This document shows, in pieces, positions 32,945 to 42,572 of a stretch of 64,000 nucleotides of DNA (positions are counted from its first letter, which is position 1; each line of letters starts with the position of its first letter). The stretch is from assembly GCA_951217055.1 (NCBI GenBank), contig OX578281.1:12308447-12372446 (forward strand), written 5' to 3'. A program made the translations under genes and the position numbers. The notes under the pieces are model-generated. The model did not search any database and was not told the DNA's origin. It saw only the letters and a program-made list of their open reading frames with translations. The DNA comes from Gerris lacustris. Lineage: Eukaryota > Arthropoda > Insecta > Hemiptera > Gerridae.

Positions 32945-33003
32945 CTTCTTTATATTTTTACTCCCCTTATAAAAAGACAGAGGGGAGTAACAATCTAAAG
33001 AAG
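32945..33003. mobile_element. Family 2 MITE, minimal copy
   Basis: CTTCTTTATATTTTTACTCC and GGGGAGTAACAATCTAAAGA as inverted ends with ~20 bp between. Followed by the family spacer GTGTACGGAATGTT. Confidence 0.75.
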
Positions 33004-33017
33004 GTGTACGGAATGTT

Positions 33018-33074
33018 CTTCTTTAGACTGTTACTCCCCTTATAAAAACAGAGGGGAGTAACAATCTAAAGAAG
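33018..33074. mobile_element. Family 2 MITE, minimal copy
   Basis: CTTCTTTAGACTGTTACTCC and GGGGAGTAACAATCTAAAGA as inverted ends. Flanked on both sides by GGTGTACGGAATG, forming a small tandem with the previous copy. Confidence 0.8.
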
Positions 33075-33289
33075 GTGTACGGAATGACCTTTTCTCGGAA
33101 TGTACGGAATGACCTTTTCTCGGAATATTAAAAAATCCTAGACAGAAATCCATTTTAGGCATCGAAAAGTGAACATTAAGTATCTTTATCTACGATTGAT
33201 ACGAAATATAAACATTATATCTCTGTTTAGATGCATAGAAAGTGATTATTTACGTACTTGTATTCATTGCGCATGCGCGTCTCATGGTT

Positions 33290-33346
33290 CTGAAGAATTC
33301 CTCTTCTTTACCACTCTAGCGGGGGTAAAGAAGAGGAATTCTTCAG
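33290..33346. repeat. Family 3 internal hairpin (copy 2), perfect 23-bp stem
   Basis: CTGAAGAATTCCTCTTCTTT...ACC pairs exactly with GGT...AAAGAAGAGGAATTCTTCAG around an 11-nt loop (ACTCTAGCGGG). Confidence 0.95.
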
Positions 33347-33443
33347 CTTTACGCACGATTAGCGAGTTTGTTTACATTTAACAAAACTAATTTGCTATTC
33401 TTTTATTAAAGTAACTGTTTATATCGAGTTTTTAGTGAAAAAC

Positions 33444-33600
33444 AATGAATGAATCAAGTGGCTTTGACGAAAATGTAGAGAATAATACTCCTCTAGAAAT
33501 AATTAATTCGGCAATAAATTCAACTTAAGATTAATGCCATCTTTATCAAGAGAAGAGATACCTACGAACTTACATACAGCAAGTTTATTTTTTTTCTGTA
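33444..33600 (+). pseudogene. Family 3 coding relic (copy 2), broken
   Basis: From ATG at 33444 the frame reads MNESSGFDENVENNTPLEII then NSAINST and stops at 33527. A shifted frame resumes with MPSLSREE. It is colinear with the relic at 31540-31680, whose uninterrupted version continues to SRERYELTYSKF. The break is a small indel plus a premature stop. This copy preserves the likely start codon. Confidence 0.4.
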
Positions 33601-33779
33601 TTTATTATTTAAATCTAACAATCGTAGATAAAGTACGGTACGCAACTCGTGCGAAAACGGCATTATGCATTGCTCGTGTGGTTTTACTACCCTCGCTGTC
33701 ACTCGGGTGCAAACTCCACACTCGCATGCAAAATGCTACTTTCCACACTCGACGCGTAATGTACTATTTCTTACAGTCG

Positions 33780-34170
33780 TTTTACTTTACCGCACTCCAG
33801 TGTTCCAACTTACGAACATAAAGAACTTAAATCTAAACAAAGATTAAATAATCCAAATTATAATAATAATAACCATGACAACTAATGATTATTTTTTAAC
33901 TAACTGCATGATTTAGACACTACATATCAAATATAAAAATGTTAAAATATAAAAAAGTAAAGATAGACAATCTAAAAAAGAATCAAATGTGATGAGTAAG
34001 TGTTATGATGAAAAACAATGGTCAGGTTTGCTGAATCAGGCAAAAGAAGACAACACTGGCTATAAACAGAACAGCGGGTTTAGTTGATATTGTAAAACCT
34101 TTTACATGTTGATGAACACTATTATTTTATATTTTATTTACAGATTAAAAACTAACTGCAGGAAAAGTGT
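33780..34170. other. no gene; flank resembling 31.1-31.2 kb
   Basis: TTTACCGCACTCCAGTGTTC, CAACTTACGAACATAAAGAA and AAATCTAAACAAAGATTAAA are the reverse complement of the sequence next to copy 1 (31070-31235), so copy 1 and copy 2 share flanking sequence beyond the element. Confidence 0.6.
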
Positions 34171-34173
34171 AAT

Positions 34174-34293
34174 GTGCAACTCGAGCTTAAAGTGTCTTTG
34201 CTGCACTCGAGAAACCTTTCCACCCTCGCCTGTGGTAGGGCGTAAATATTTCTCTCGAGTGCAGCAAATTGCCACTTTGCGCACTAGTTGCAC
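34174..34293. repeat. hairpin repeat K
   Basis: TTTGCTGCACTCGAGAAA (34197) pairs with TTTCTCTCGAGTGCAGCAAA (34248-34267), and the outer GTGCAACTCGAG pairs loosely with GCACTAGTTGCAC. The organisation parallels the Family 3 terminal module: outer arm, inner arm and a CCCTCGCCTGTGGTAGGG centre. Confidence 0.85.
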
Positions 34294-34299
34294 AAATAA

Positions 34300-35488
34300 C
34301 TATTATCTATGATCAATGTTACTACTTAGCAGAAAAAAAAAAAATCAATTCAATCAAAAACATTGTTTATATTGATTGACATTTGTAATCACTACACTTG
34401 TAATAATATAGGACCAACAATGGGCTATTCTAACCTACCATGGAAATATCATTAAAAAAGGTCAAGTAGTTTTTAAGATATTTTGGTGTGCGCAAAAATT
34501 TTATGTGGTACCTTAAATTTAACTTTGACTTATAGAGTTTTCTCTTTTGCTAGTAATAATGTATAACAAATTAAGATACTAAACTAACCCATAAATTATT
34601 TTAATAGGACAATCATATAAAAGGTATGTAACATCCAAAATTAATTTCTTATCTAGTTACACTTATCACTGAACATATTCTTTTAATGTTTTATGATGTA
34701 CAATATGTTTATTGTGTTGTTTCATTTCGATAAACGTTATAATTCAGTATTAATTTATAGTCTATAATAAATTGTCTACAATTTATTTACTTTTCCTTTC
34801 ACTGTAAAATAGTTAAAGTTATAAACCAGACTTATCTAGTTTTTACTCCCCCCCCCCCCCCCCCTGACAACAGAAAATAATTTGTTGAAAAATGAGCCAA
34901 AGTTATTTCGTAGGTAATCTATGGGTATTGTGTTTGAAGGTTATTACTCTTGCCCTGGTTAAAGCGATAAATCTATTAAATGATACACATTCTCTCTAAT
35001 GTCACATTTTATCCTGCGGTGGTACATTTATCAGGGTTTTTTTTTTCTCTATTTCTTCTATTCTATCCTTTACCTGATGTATACAGTGAAGGGGTTGCCT
35101 ATCGGTTTCTGTGCTTCTAATACTTTTTCTCATCCACTGGGTTGCTCCTATCCTTGGTGTTTCTCTATCCTGTAAAACCCAGACCCCCCTCTTTGTCCCA
35201 ATATTCTCTAGAAGCTCCTACTGTTCACCCCCCCCCCCATCCTCACGCTAGTTGTTTATTATCACCGTAGAATCTTCACTCCTTTTTTAACCCCACCTTT
35301 ACTTTGGTGGTTTCGTGCCCGCCCCACATTTGTCCTAATCATCAATATTTTTTCTTTTTTTTCCTATCTTTTTCTTTCCATTAACACCCACAATCTTATT
35401 TTCTTCTTACCTAGAAACCTACCTATTTCAATTTTTCCCATTATTCAATAAGTGAATTTTATTGGAATTAATCTGGTTACCTTTGCTT
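34300..35488. other. no gene; Family 1-like fragment and C runs
   Basis: 34405-34510 has GGACCAACAATGGGCTATTC and ATATCATTAAAAAAGGTCAA, a worn piece of Family 1 type B. C runs lie at about 34850-34864 and 35231-35240. The remainder is pyrimidine-rich and unassigned. Confidence 0.5.
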
Positions 35489-35490
35489 AG

Positions 35491-35872
35491 CAACAATAAT
35501 TACAAGATAAAAAGAACTTTTTATATACTACGTTTTTAAATTTTCTGTCATAAATCATAAATTTGAAACCCGTCAAAATGAAGATTGTAAAAATATGGGA
35601 CACGTCAAAACAAATAAAATAACTTGCGGATTTTTTTAACTTGCGGATTTTTTCCGAACTAACTTTTCATACAGTAAAATTTGCTGAAAACTAATTAAAT
35701 GTTGCTGAAAGATGGCTAAAAGTATTAAAATAATGCATTGTCATCGTTTTCTGAGCTATTCTAAAAGTGTCAAATGTCTAGCTACTCGGGAAGTTAGTTA
35801 TATAATCGATTGTAAGATTTGTACTGGACAAACAAACAAACAAGAAAGCAAGCTAATAAAAACGTAGTAAAA
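35491..35872 (+). repeat. long dispersed repeat, copy 2
   Basis: Colinear with 12055-12113 plus 12491-12800. Contains a local 22-bp duplication (TAACTTGCGGATTTTTT twice, 35620-35655). Confidence 0.8.
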
Positions 35873-35888
35873 AATCAAAAATGACGGT

Positions 35889-36038
35889 ACTTTGTTACTC
35901 CCTTATATTTTTTTAAAAAAAAAATGTATAAATGACTGATTAAATAACTATTAAGACAAAGGGATGTTTAGTCCAATGTACTTTGGGACAAAGGAATATC
36001 ACACTTCTGTTTATAAGGAGAGTAACAGTCTAAAGAAG
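35889..36038 (-). mobile_element. Family 2 MITE, full-size copy
   Basis: Interior AAGGGATGTTTAGTCCAATG, GGGACAAAGGAATATCACAC and right end AGAGTAACAGTCTAAAGAAG. The left end is reduced to TTTGTTACTCCCTTATA. Confidence 0.78.
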
Positions 36039-36052
36039 AACATTCCGTTCAC

Positions 36053-36112
36053 CTTCTTTAGATTGTTACTCCCCTCTGTTGTCTTTATAAGGGGTGTAAC
36101 AATCTAAAGAAG
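36053..36112. mobile_element. Family 2 MITE, minimal copy
   Basis: CTTCTTTAGATTGTTACTCC and GGGTGTAACAATCTAAAGAA as inverted ends. Linked to the preceding copy by AACATTCCGTTCAC, the reverse of the usual spacer. Confidence 0.8.
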
Positions 36113-36520
36113 GGCCAAATTATGTACATATTGGAAAATACATCATGTAAAAATTTAAAGAATTGATAAATTGCATTTTTCTTATGTCTAGGATACTCAT
36201 AACAAAATATAGTATTGAGGTAATGTACAAACATAAATTAAACATTTATTTTGTCTGCGTTTATCACAACCAAATACACGTGCGGAACTAGAAAATCCTT
36301 TATCATAGCTATTAGTCGTATAAAAGGTATGAATAATTTTGAACATAACAATTTCTTTATGATTAAAGATGAAATATCCTTGCAATGAAACGTATTTTAT
36401 TCTGGTTTATTAGGTAAATGCTAAGTAAGTAACAAAGCAGCTCAACCCGGCTTCAATAAAGGTAATGGTTTTCACTAGACCTAGACATTATGTCGCATAC
36501 TTTTAAATTTAAACGTTATT
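36113..36520. other. no feature recognised
   Basis: AT-rich sequence; a 62-codon minus frame here has no domain. Confidence 0.45.
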
Positions 36521-37095
36521 AATTTTATCTACGATTGATATGAAATATAAACATTATATCTCTGTTTAGATGCATAGAAAGTGATTATTTACGTACTTGT
36601 ATTCATTGCGCATGCGCGTCTCATAGTTCTGAACAATTCCTCTTCTTTACCACGCTAGCGCGGTAAAGAAGAGGAATTCTTCAGCTTTACGCACGATTAG
36701 CGAGTTTGTTTACATTTAACAAAACTAATTTGCTATTATTTTATTAAAGTAACTGTTTATATCGAGTTTTTAGTGAAAAACAAAGAATGAATCAAGTGGC
36801 TTTGACGAAAATGTAGAGAATAATACTCCTCCAGAAATAATTAATTCGGCAAAAAATAGATTAATGCCATCTTTATCAAGAGAAGAGATACGAACTTACA
36901 TACAGCAAGTTTATTTTTTTCTGTATTTATTATTTAAATCTAACAATCGTAGATAAAGTACGGTACGCAACTCGTGCGAAAAAGGCATTTTGCATTGCTC
37001 GTGTGATTTTACTACCCTCGCTGTCGCTTGGGTGCAAACTCCACACTCGCATGCAAAATGCTACTTTCCGCACTCGACGCGTAATGTACTATTCA
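36521..37095 (+). mobile_element. Family 3 element, copy 3
   Basis: Same order as copy 2: TTATCTACGATTGATATGAA, CGCATGCGCGTCTCATAG, hairpin 36629-36684 and the relic, whose ATG is changed to AAG (AACAAAGAATGAATC). Then CAATCGTAGATAAAGTACGG and the terminal module ending GTAATGTACTATT. High identity to copy 2 suggests amplification not long ago. Confidence 0.85.
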
Positions 37096-37099
37096 CAAT

Positions 37100-38118
37100 T
37101 ATTGAATTAACTCAGTTTTATTTCAAAATTTGATCATTTTTTTAAAAGGATATACTATTAATATAATAATAATTTATTCATACTCTGTTGAAAATTTCTT
37201 TTGAAATTCAATGCTTTTGAAAAGGCTTTTGATAACCTTATTGTTGGATAATTGAATCAATGAGGAGAAGATAGGTTTAAGGGAATAAAGTCGGTTCATA
37301 CGAGAAACTGATTTATCCTGATAGCAGAAAGTGAGCGCATAATTTAGAATGATTTTCAGAGGAGAAGGAGGGTTGGGGGGGAAAGCCGAGCGTTCCACGC
37401 GTCTTTCCAACCTCGAGGAAAGCCTTTTCTTACCCTGATTCACCCTTGATTTATCCTTCACACAGCTAAAAGAGGATATATTTATAAAAGCATATGTAGA
37501 TAGAGGATAGTGGTGACGTCAGTTCGTATCAACCTCTGCCTGGTTCCTGCGTCACATCGCTTCTCTCCTACATCGAATGATGTTTATGCATCATTTCACC
37601 TTCTCAATCATTATTCACCCTGTTCATTTACTTGCCCGGTTTCCTACCTAACTCATAAATCACTTGCCAGTCTCACTTCTCTGTGAATATCTCGCAGAGA
37701 TACACCCTAGAAGGATCATCATGGCGAGGCAACGAAATCCTCCTTCCACAGTCTTCCCTTAACGAAAATTCCATTTTAAACGCTTAATCTTGCACCAGAC
37801 ACGACAGGAAGGGGTGATGCCTCAAGCCACTTAGTCGATACAGTTCTCTGAAGACAACGCTTATTTTATTATTAATGAATTTATTGTTACTGTTTCTATT
37901 GCCAACACATAGAACCATTATAAAACTTGATAAACAATCCAAGTGGACTTGTTTAAGACTTGTAATGGTAGTAAATAAATAAACCTAAGTACTTTTTTTT
38001 ATCTCAATTTAGATATTTTGTTCCCATTTTTAAAAAAGAAAATTGATGATACCTCTGTCCAATTCCTTTTGAATTGTAAACTGTAACAACTATCAACTTA
38101 CCATGATAAACTATTTTC
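37100..38118. other. single-copy-looking sequence, no gene
   Basis: 37380-37860 has more balanced composition (e.g. GGTGACGTCAGTTCG with a CRE-like TGACGTCA at 37512-37519). The 95-codon minus frame 37174-37461 has no recognised domain. Confidence 0.4.
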
Positions 38119-38119
38119 T

Positions 38120-38370
38120 CAATGTTCAATACATATTTAATTGCAAGACGCTCGCTTCAATGATAAAAAATGCATTTCTTTGAATTTTGCCTTAACTCTG
38201 CTAAGTACAAATAGTTAGTTACTTTTAATTTTGTCTCTTTTCTAACTGCACCATGTAGTAGTTAGCATCGAATAATTAGCAGTGTGATTTTATAATTTAT
38301 ATTTAATGAAAAACGTAGGGAACTTTGTTCCTAAGGGGTGTCCAGTATCACCACATGTATTTTTTATTCA
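38120..38370 (-). repeat. Family 5 dispersed repeat, copy 2
   Basis: Inverted relative to 56256-56520: AAGACGCTCGCTTCAATGAT, TTTGCCTTAACTCTGCTA, TTTTGTCTCTTTTCTAAC, GCAGTGTGATTTTATAAT, TTAATGAAAAACGTAGG and GGTGTCC are all matched there in reverse complement. Confidence 0.8.
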
Positions 38371-38424
38371 ATTTTTAAGTTTTTGGTTGTATTCATACTA
38401 CAGAAAGTTTAAATTTTAATTCAA

Positions 38425-38625
38425 ATTATAATTATTATTAACACTGGGAGACAGACAGAGAAAAATAGACTCCAGCGCCGGGACTTGAACCACGAGCCTC
38501 TACATTTCCAGTGTAGCGCTCTACCAACTGAGCTACCCAGAAAATTTTTTTTTCTTTGCCGTAACCGATAACTAGTCCCGAATCCAAGCATTCAATATTT
38601 CTACAAGTTTAGCTAGTCAATATTT
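38425..38625 (-). mobile_element. tRNA-derived SINE S1, most complete copy
   Basis: Minus strand: a leader (CTTGGATTCGGGACTAG, TTATCGGTTACGGCAAAGA), then a tRNA-like head (38460-38540) CTGGGTAGCTCAGTTGGTAG (A box), an anticodon-like stem CTACA/TGTAG with loop CTGGAAA (would be GGA), GTGGTTCAAGTCCCGGC (B box) and GGAGTCTATTTTTCTCTG. It ends in a tail TAATAATAATTATAATTTGA. A free tRNA gene is excluded by the missing CCA-end acceptor pairing and by the shared 5' and 3' extensions in other copies. Confidence 0.75.
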
Positions 38626-38744
38626 ATGACATTAAAACTAGACCGAGAATTAACGCTTATAATTTATTATACAGTACTCAATTAGTACCTGTACCTTGTA
38701 CAATCAATTAGAAATTCAATTTTTAAGTTTTTGGTACGTAGTGG

Positions 38745-38828
38745 CCCGTGGTTCAAGTCCCTGCGCTGGAGTCTACTTTTCTCAGTCTGTCTCTCAGTGT
38801 TAATAGTAATTATAATTTGATTTAAATT
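38745..38828 (+). mobile_element. tRNA-derived SINE S1, 3' portion
   Basis: CCCGTGGTTCAAGTCCCTGC, GGAGTCTACTTTTCTCAG, TCTGTCTCTCAGTGTTAA and TAGTAATTATAATTTGATTT. The head is missing. Opposite in orientation to the copy just upstream. Confidence 0.75.
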
Positions 38829-38839
38829 AAAATGTATTT

Positions 38840-39955
38840 TTTAGTTCAATTTTTTGCCAATAGGAGCGCACTATGTCCATCGTCTTCAAAGAAGGATGTG
38901 TATAGATTGGCTTAACTAAAGCCTTCGGAATATCTGATCTTTGCGTCTCAATTCCGCCTAGCCTAACTCTCCAATAAATATAACACATGAATGTGTCACT
39001 TTGTCCAGATATAATTTAATGTATAAAAAAACGAGATAAATACGATAGATACTGAGTGGCTGAAGAGTGAGAAGGTACAAAAATAAACGATTTTTGTATC
39101 TACAATAAGGTAATAACAGTTTATGTAATCCTCTTTTATAATGCGAAAGCTATTAAAAGTTTGTTTTTTGTTTTTTCTACTTTCACAATTAATAAAGATT
39201 AAATGCAACCCAAATAAAATACAATATTCCGGTCTTATATAATATAAATTAAAATAAAAATAAATGAGAATAAAGAAATATTAATTATTCATTAAATTAA
39301 AATAGATATAATGTAATGTACTAAGCAGCTACATTATTTCAGGATTAATCTTTAAATATTAGAAAACTTATATAAACTCAAATAAAAGTATATAAGTTTA
39401 TTAAGATAAGATGAAATAAAATATGTTCAGTTAAGGAAATATTATTATATCCCATCTTTAATAAATTTAATGGCGTGTTAAACTATTATTACACAAGAGA
39501 TGGTGTAACTATTATAACAACAGAAATGGCTATTAATTAAGTTTAGTAGACTTTCTAAATAATAATTATTTGTTTATTGAAACTTATTTTATTAAGATCT
39601 GTACAGAAAATTATTTTTTTATAAATTACGATAAGCTGTTAAACTATCCAATAAAACCTTCAATAATAATGTAATCTGATCGTTATATAATACAAAATAT
39701 AATGATATAATAAGACGATTATTTTAAATAATACTATATTTCATTGTATCAATTCTTTAATGAAACGAATCATTAGGTTTTGGAAATTAGACTTTAGTGT
39801 AGATTTTTGCGTTCATATGAAATAAGTACACCATCTAATTTCACTGTAGGTTTGTTTGTACTGGCGATATTTCTAACTTACTGTTACTCTTGAAAAAACT
39901 TACTAACTTAGAGCTTTAAACTAGCGGTACTTAAGTTGGGAGCCATCCCAAAAAA
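38840..39955. other. no feature recognised
   Basis: Very AT-rich sequence without repeats or credible frames. Confidence 0.5.
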
Positions 39956-39956
39956 G

Positions 39957-40092
39957 TTCGAGGTGGTTAGAGGTGTTTAGAGGTGTTTATAGGTGGTTAG
40001 AGGTGGTTAGAGGTGGTTAGAGGTGTTTAGAGGTGTTTAGAGGTGGTTAGAGGTGGTTAGAGGTGTTTAGAAGTGTTTTGAGGTGTTTAGAG
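39957..40092. repeat. decamer array (AGAGGTGGTT / AGAGGTGTTT)
   Basis: About 13 units of a 10-bp repeat. It is the reverse complement of the decamer inside the 9.5-9.9 kb minisatellite. Two unit variants (GTGGTT and GTGTTT) are interspersed. Confidence 0.93.
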
Positions 40093-40094
40093 GG

Positions 40095-40665
40095 GCTACG
40101 GATCACCTCTTACTTTAAGGGAGGGCTCCTAATTAACAATTACCAAACTATCTTTTTGTCAGTCTTGATTTTTTGGATCCGACCTCTCCTACATGCTTTC
40201 CTGCCAAAAAAAAGGTGGTTTTTGATATTGTACCCTGTACCCTGTTATCACGAGTACTTTTCTACGTGACGAACAAACCGAATTTAAAGTATCCTATCTT
40301 TTAAAGGACACTTTGGAGTTGGTACCCTACTAAGAAATATTTTTTGTTTCGAACCCCAAGTGGACTTACCCCCCAACTTTGAACTCCAAAGTTGGGGGAT
40401 TTCCATTATTTTTTTTTTGTTTTTGTTTAGGGGTTCATTTATTTTTTGATGAGGGGAGGGTTGGAAATGATATGGTTGGGCTGCTCATGTTAAAGACTTA
40501 ACTCAAATTAAGAGAAATCTTAATTCAATTGCAATTTAATTATTACTGACCTTTTCATATGAACACCCCTAATTCAGATTATATCTTATTCATAGTATTT
40601 TAATCTATAACATGCTTCCAAAAATTTCTGTATTTCAAAAAACGACATGGAAAATGGGAGGCTCA
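40095..40665. other. no gene recognised
   Basis: Contains a short inverted pair CCCCCAACTTTGAACTCC/CCAAAGTTGGGGGA (40370-40400). Nothing else supportable. Confidence 0.4.
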
Positions 40666-40667
40666 TA

Positions 40668-40855
40668 AATATCGTGCCAGGAAGTTAAAATATTATAGGA
40701 TGTATATTGTTAATCACTTGTATTCATTGTAGTACTATATTTCACAGATAGAAGTTCTAAATTTGATATATAAAATGATATCAGAGCTCCTAGTGGACCT
40801 AATGGTAATTAAAATGGATTAATATTTCATACTTTCGCACCTTAAGATCCATCTA
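40668..40855 (-). repeat. dispersed repeat J, copy 2
   Basis: Reverse-complement match to 28010-28195: ATATCGTGCCAGGAAGTTAA, CTTGTATTCATTGTAGTACT, TCAGAGCTCCTAG and CACCTTAAGATCC. Confidence 0.75.
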
Positions 40856-40859
40856 CTAT

Positions 40860-42570
40860 ATCAATTAGGCAAATGTATACTGGTTTTCTCCACTTAATGA
40901 AAAAGCATTGAAATGTCAATGTGTGGATTCAATGTCCATAAACATATCCATGATCCAATGTTTTTCCATGAAATGGGGAAAATAAGTTGTTTTTTAACAA
41001 AGTTCTAAACCATTTATCTTCATATTGTGTAATTAAAAGTTCTGGTATGACTTCATTAAAATTCTTCAAAGCCCTAAATGAGCTAATGTAATATAAAGAG
41101 TAGGATGACTCTATTTTGAAAATCAATTTAAAAAAAAGTAATAAATGTATACGAAATTATGAAGAAGAGAATCCCATTTTGCCTTATTTTTATCATGTCT
41201 GGATCAACCAAGCAAGACGGAAGCTATTCTCCGTCCTATTATATTTGACCTTTTTAAATTCGTTGCTCGTGTTTCCCATCTCGCAATCAATAGTTAGAAG
41301 TATTGATGTTCGGATCCTAATATTATTGGATCTTATTACACTGATCCCGTAGATCTTTAAGGCATTTTTAATAATGTCACGAAATTATCCTTCGACTATC
41401 TCTAAAGTTCAAGTCTGAGATGTTGATCCAGCTTCTAACTACCGCTTAAGACTAATATTTATTATACAGATATCTTTATAACCTATTTATGGCTGACATA
41501 AAGCTTCAGGTTATTTATATGTTTGGGGGAAATTTTAGTATATAAAATAAAAGTATATGTACGAGTATACGACGACAGTTATACTGGAGAAAAGAATAGT
41601 AACAATACCATTACATTAAAAAGGAAAGAAATCCTGTCTCAGTTGCTATGTGTGTTGGTTTGAGGATGAATCTTGAGAGAGAAAAAGAGAAGTATTTGAT
41701 GCGGAAAGCTAAAATAATGGTAGATTTCTGGTGGCATGGAGGACGAATGATACGAGAAACTTGGGGGAAGTGTCTTAAGGAGAAACAGGATGGTAAGAGT
41801 GAAAAAGAGGCTTTGGGCTTTAAAAGGCAGAAGCTGCCACAATGGAAGGATCATAAGACAGGATTAGACTACACAATCACGATACTCTGCAAGCCCTTTC
41901 CAAGTATACAAGCTTTTCTTGAGATCTTAGCGGTTGGAGTATTTTCCCTGCAGGTTACAGCTTCAAGCTTCAAGCTTCGAGAAGGCAACACAAGTCACCA
42001 CCCTCTCTTAAAGACTTGACAGACAATGGGCCAACAGCAACGCTGAAAATCTCCAAATCTGTTACCATTATTTTTTTTTTCTTTCCTTTCAAGAGAATCT
42101 TCAACTTCCCTTTTACAACCCTTCTGTTGAAACACATGTACATTTAAACTTGGAGTGAATTTACGGAATATTCGTTTAAACGATCTAGAAGTTTTGTTTT
42201 ACAATTATACGAGTATATAACCATCCGGTTTAACACGTGGTAAAGACCATAATTTCATATTTAGAAAAAAATGGTAAAATTAAGTAAATTTATTTAAATA
42301 TCTATTTAGATAAGTTATCATATCTATTTGGAGACCAACAAATCAAAATTAACATTCATTTTTAATGGAATATATGTATTTGCCTTAGCTTAGCAATAAC
42401 AAATCATTACGAGATAGTTTTATTTTTTATCTTATGCCTTGGTCGTCCAAGGCGACTTGGGCCATGCGAAGATGAGTCGTCGCCTGCGGAAAATATTAAT
42501 AAAGGAAAAATACATTAAAAATTTGTAACCGTGTATAGTTTTAAATCAATTTAACGGTGCAGTCCAGGCA
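40860..42570. other. no recognised feature; unassigned frame at 41648-42019
   Basis: A 123-codon plus frame (41648-42019) begins with a K/E-rich, helix-like stretch (residues ~8-60) and ends in unrelated hydrophobic and serine-rich sequence. It matches nothing I know and has no supporting splice or start context. The remaining sequence is AT-rich. Confidence 0.3.
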
Positions 42571-42572
42571 AC

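Larger units (their letters stand above)
33177..33775 (+). mobile_element. Family 3 element, copy 2
   Basis: TTTATCTACGATTGATACGA, GCGCATGCGCGTCTCATGG, hairpin 33290-33346, an ATG-initiated relic at 33444 and CAATCGTAGATAAAGTACGG (about 33616). Then the terminal hairpin module to GTAATGTACTATTTC. The inverted words TTATCTACGATTG and CAATCGTAGATAA bracket the first ~450 bp and may be the true terminal repeats, with the hairpin module an addition or subterminal part. Confidence 0.85.

Noticed and set aside
38460..38540. Functional tRNA gene (anticodon GGA) on the minus strand
   Set aside because: Acceptor stem does not close, B box is imperfect (GTTCAAGTC) and the same leader and tail occur in other copies, so it is a SINE head.
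39957..40092. Interstitial telomere
   Set aside because: The decamer GGTGGTTAGA is not the insect TTAGG repeat and occurs in both orientations inside other repeats.
41648..42019. 123-codon frame as a host gene
   Set aside because: Longest non-repeat frame apart from those noted, but composition shifts midway, there is no domain, and no start or splice support was seen.
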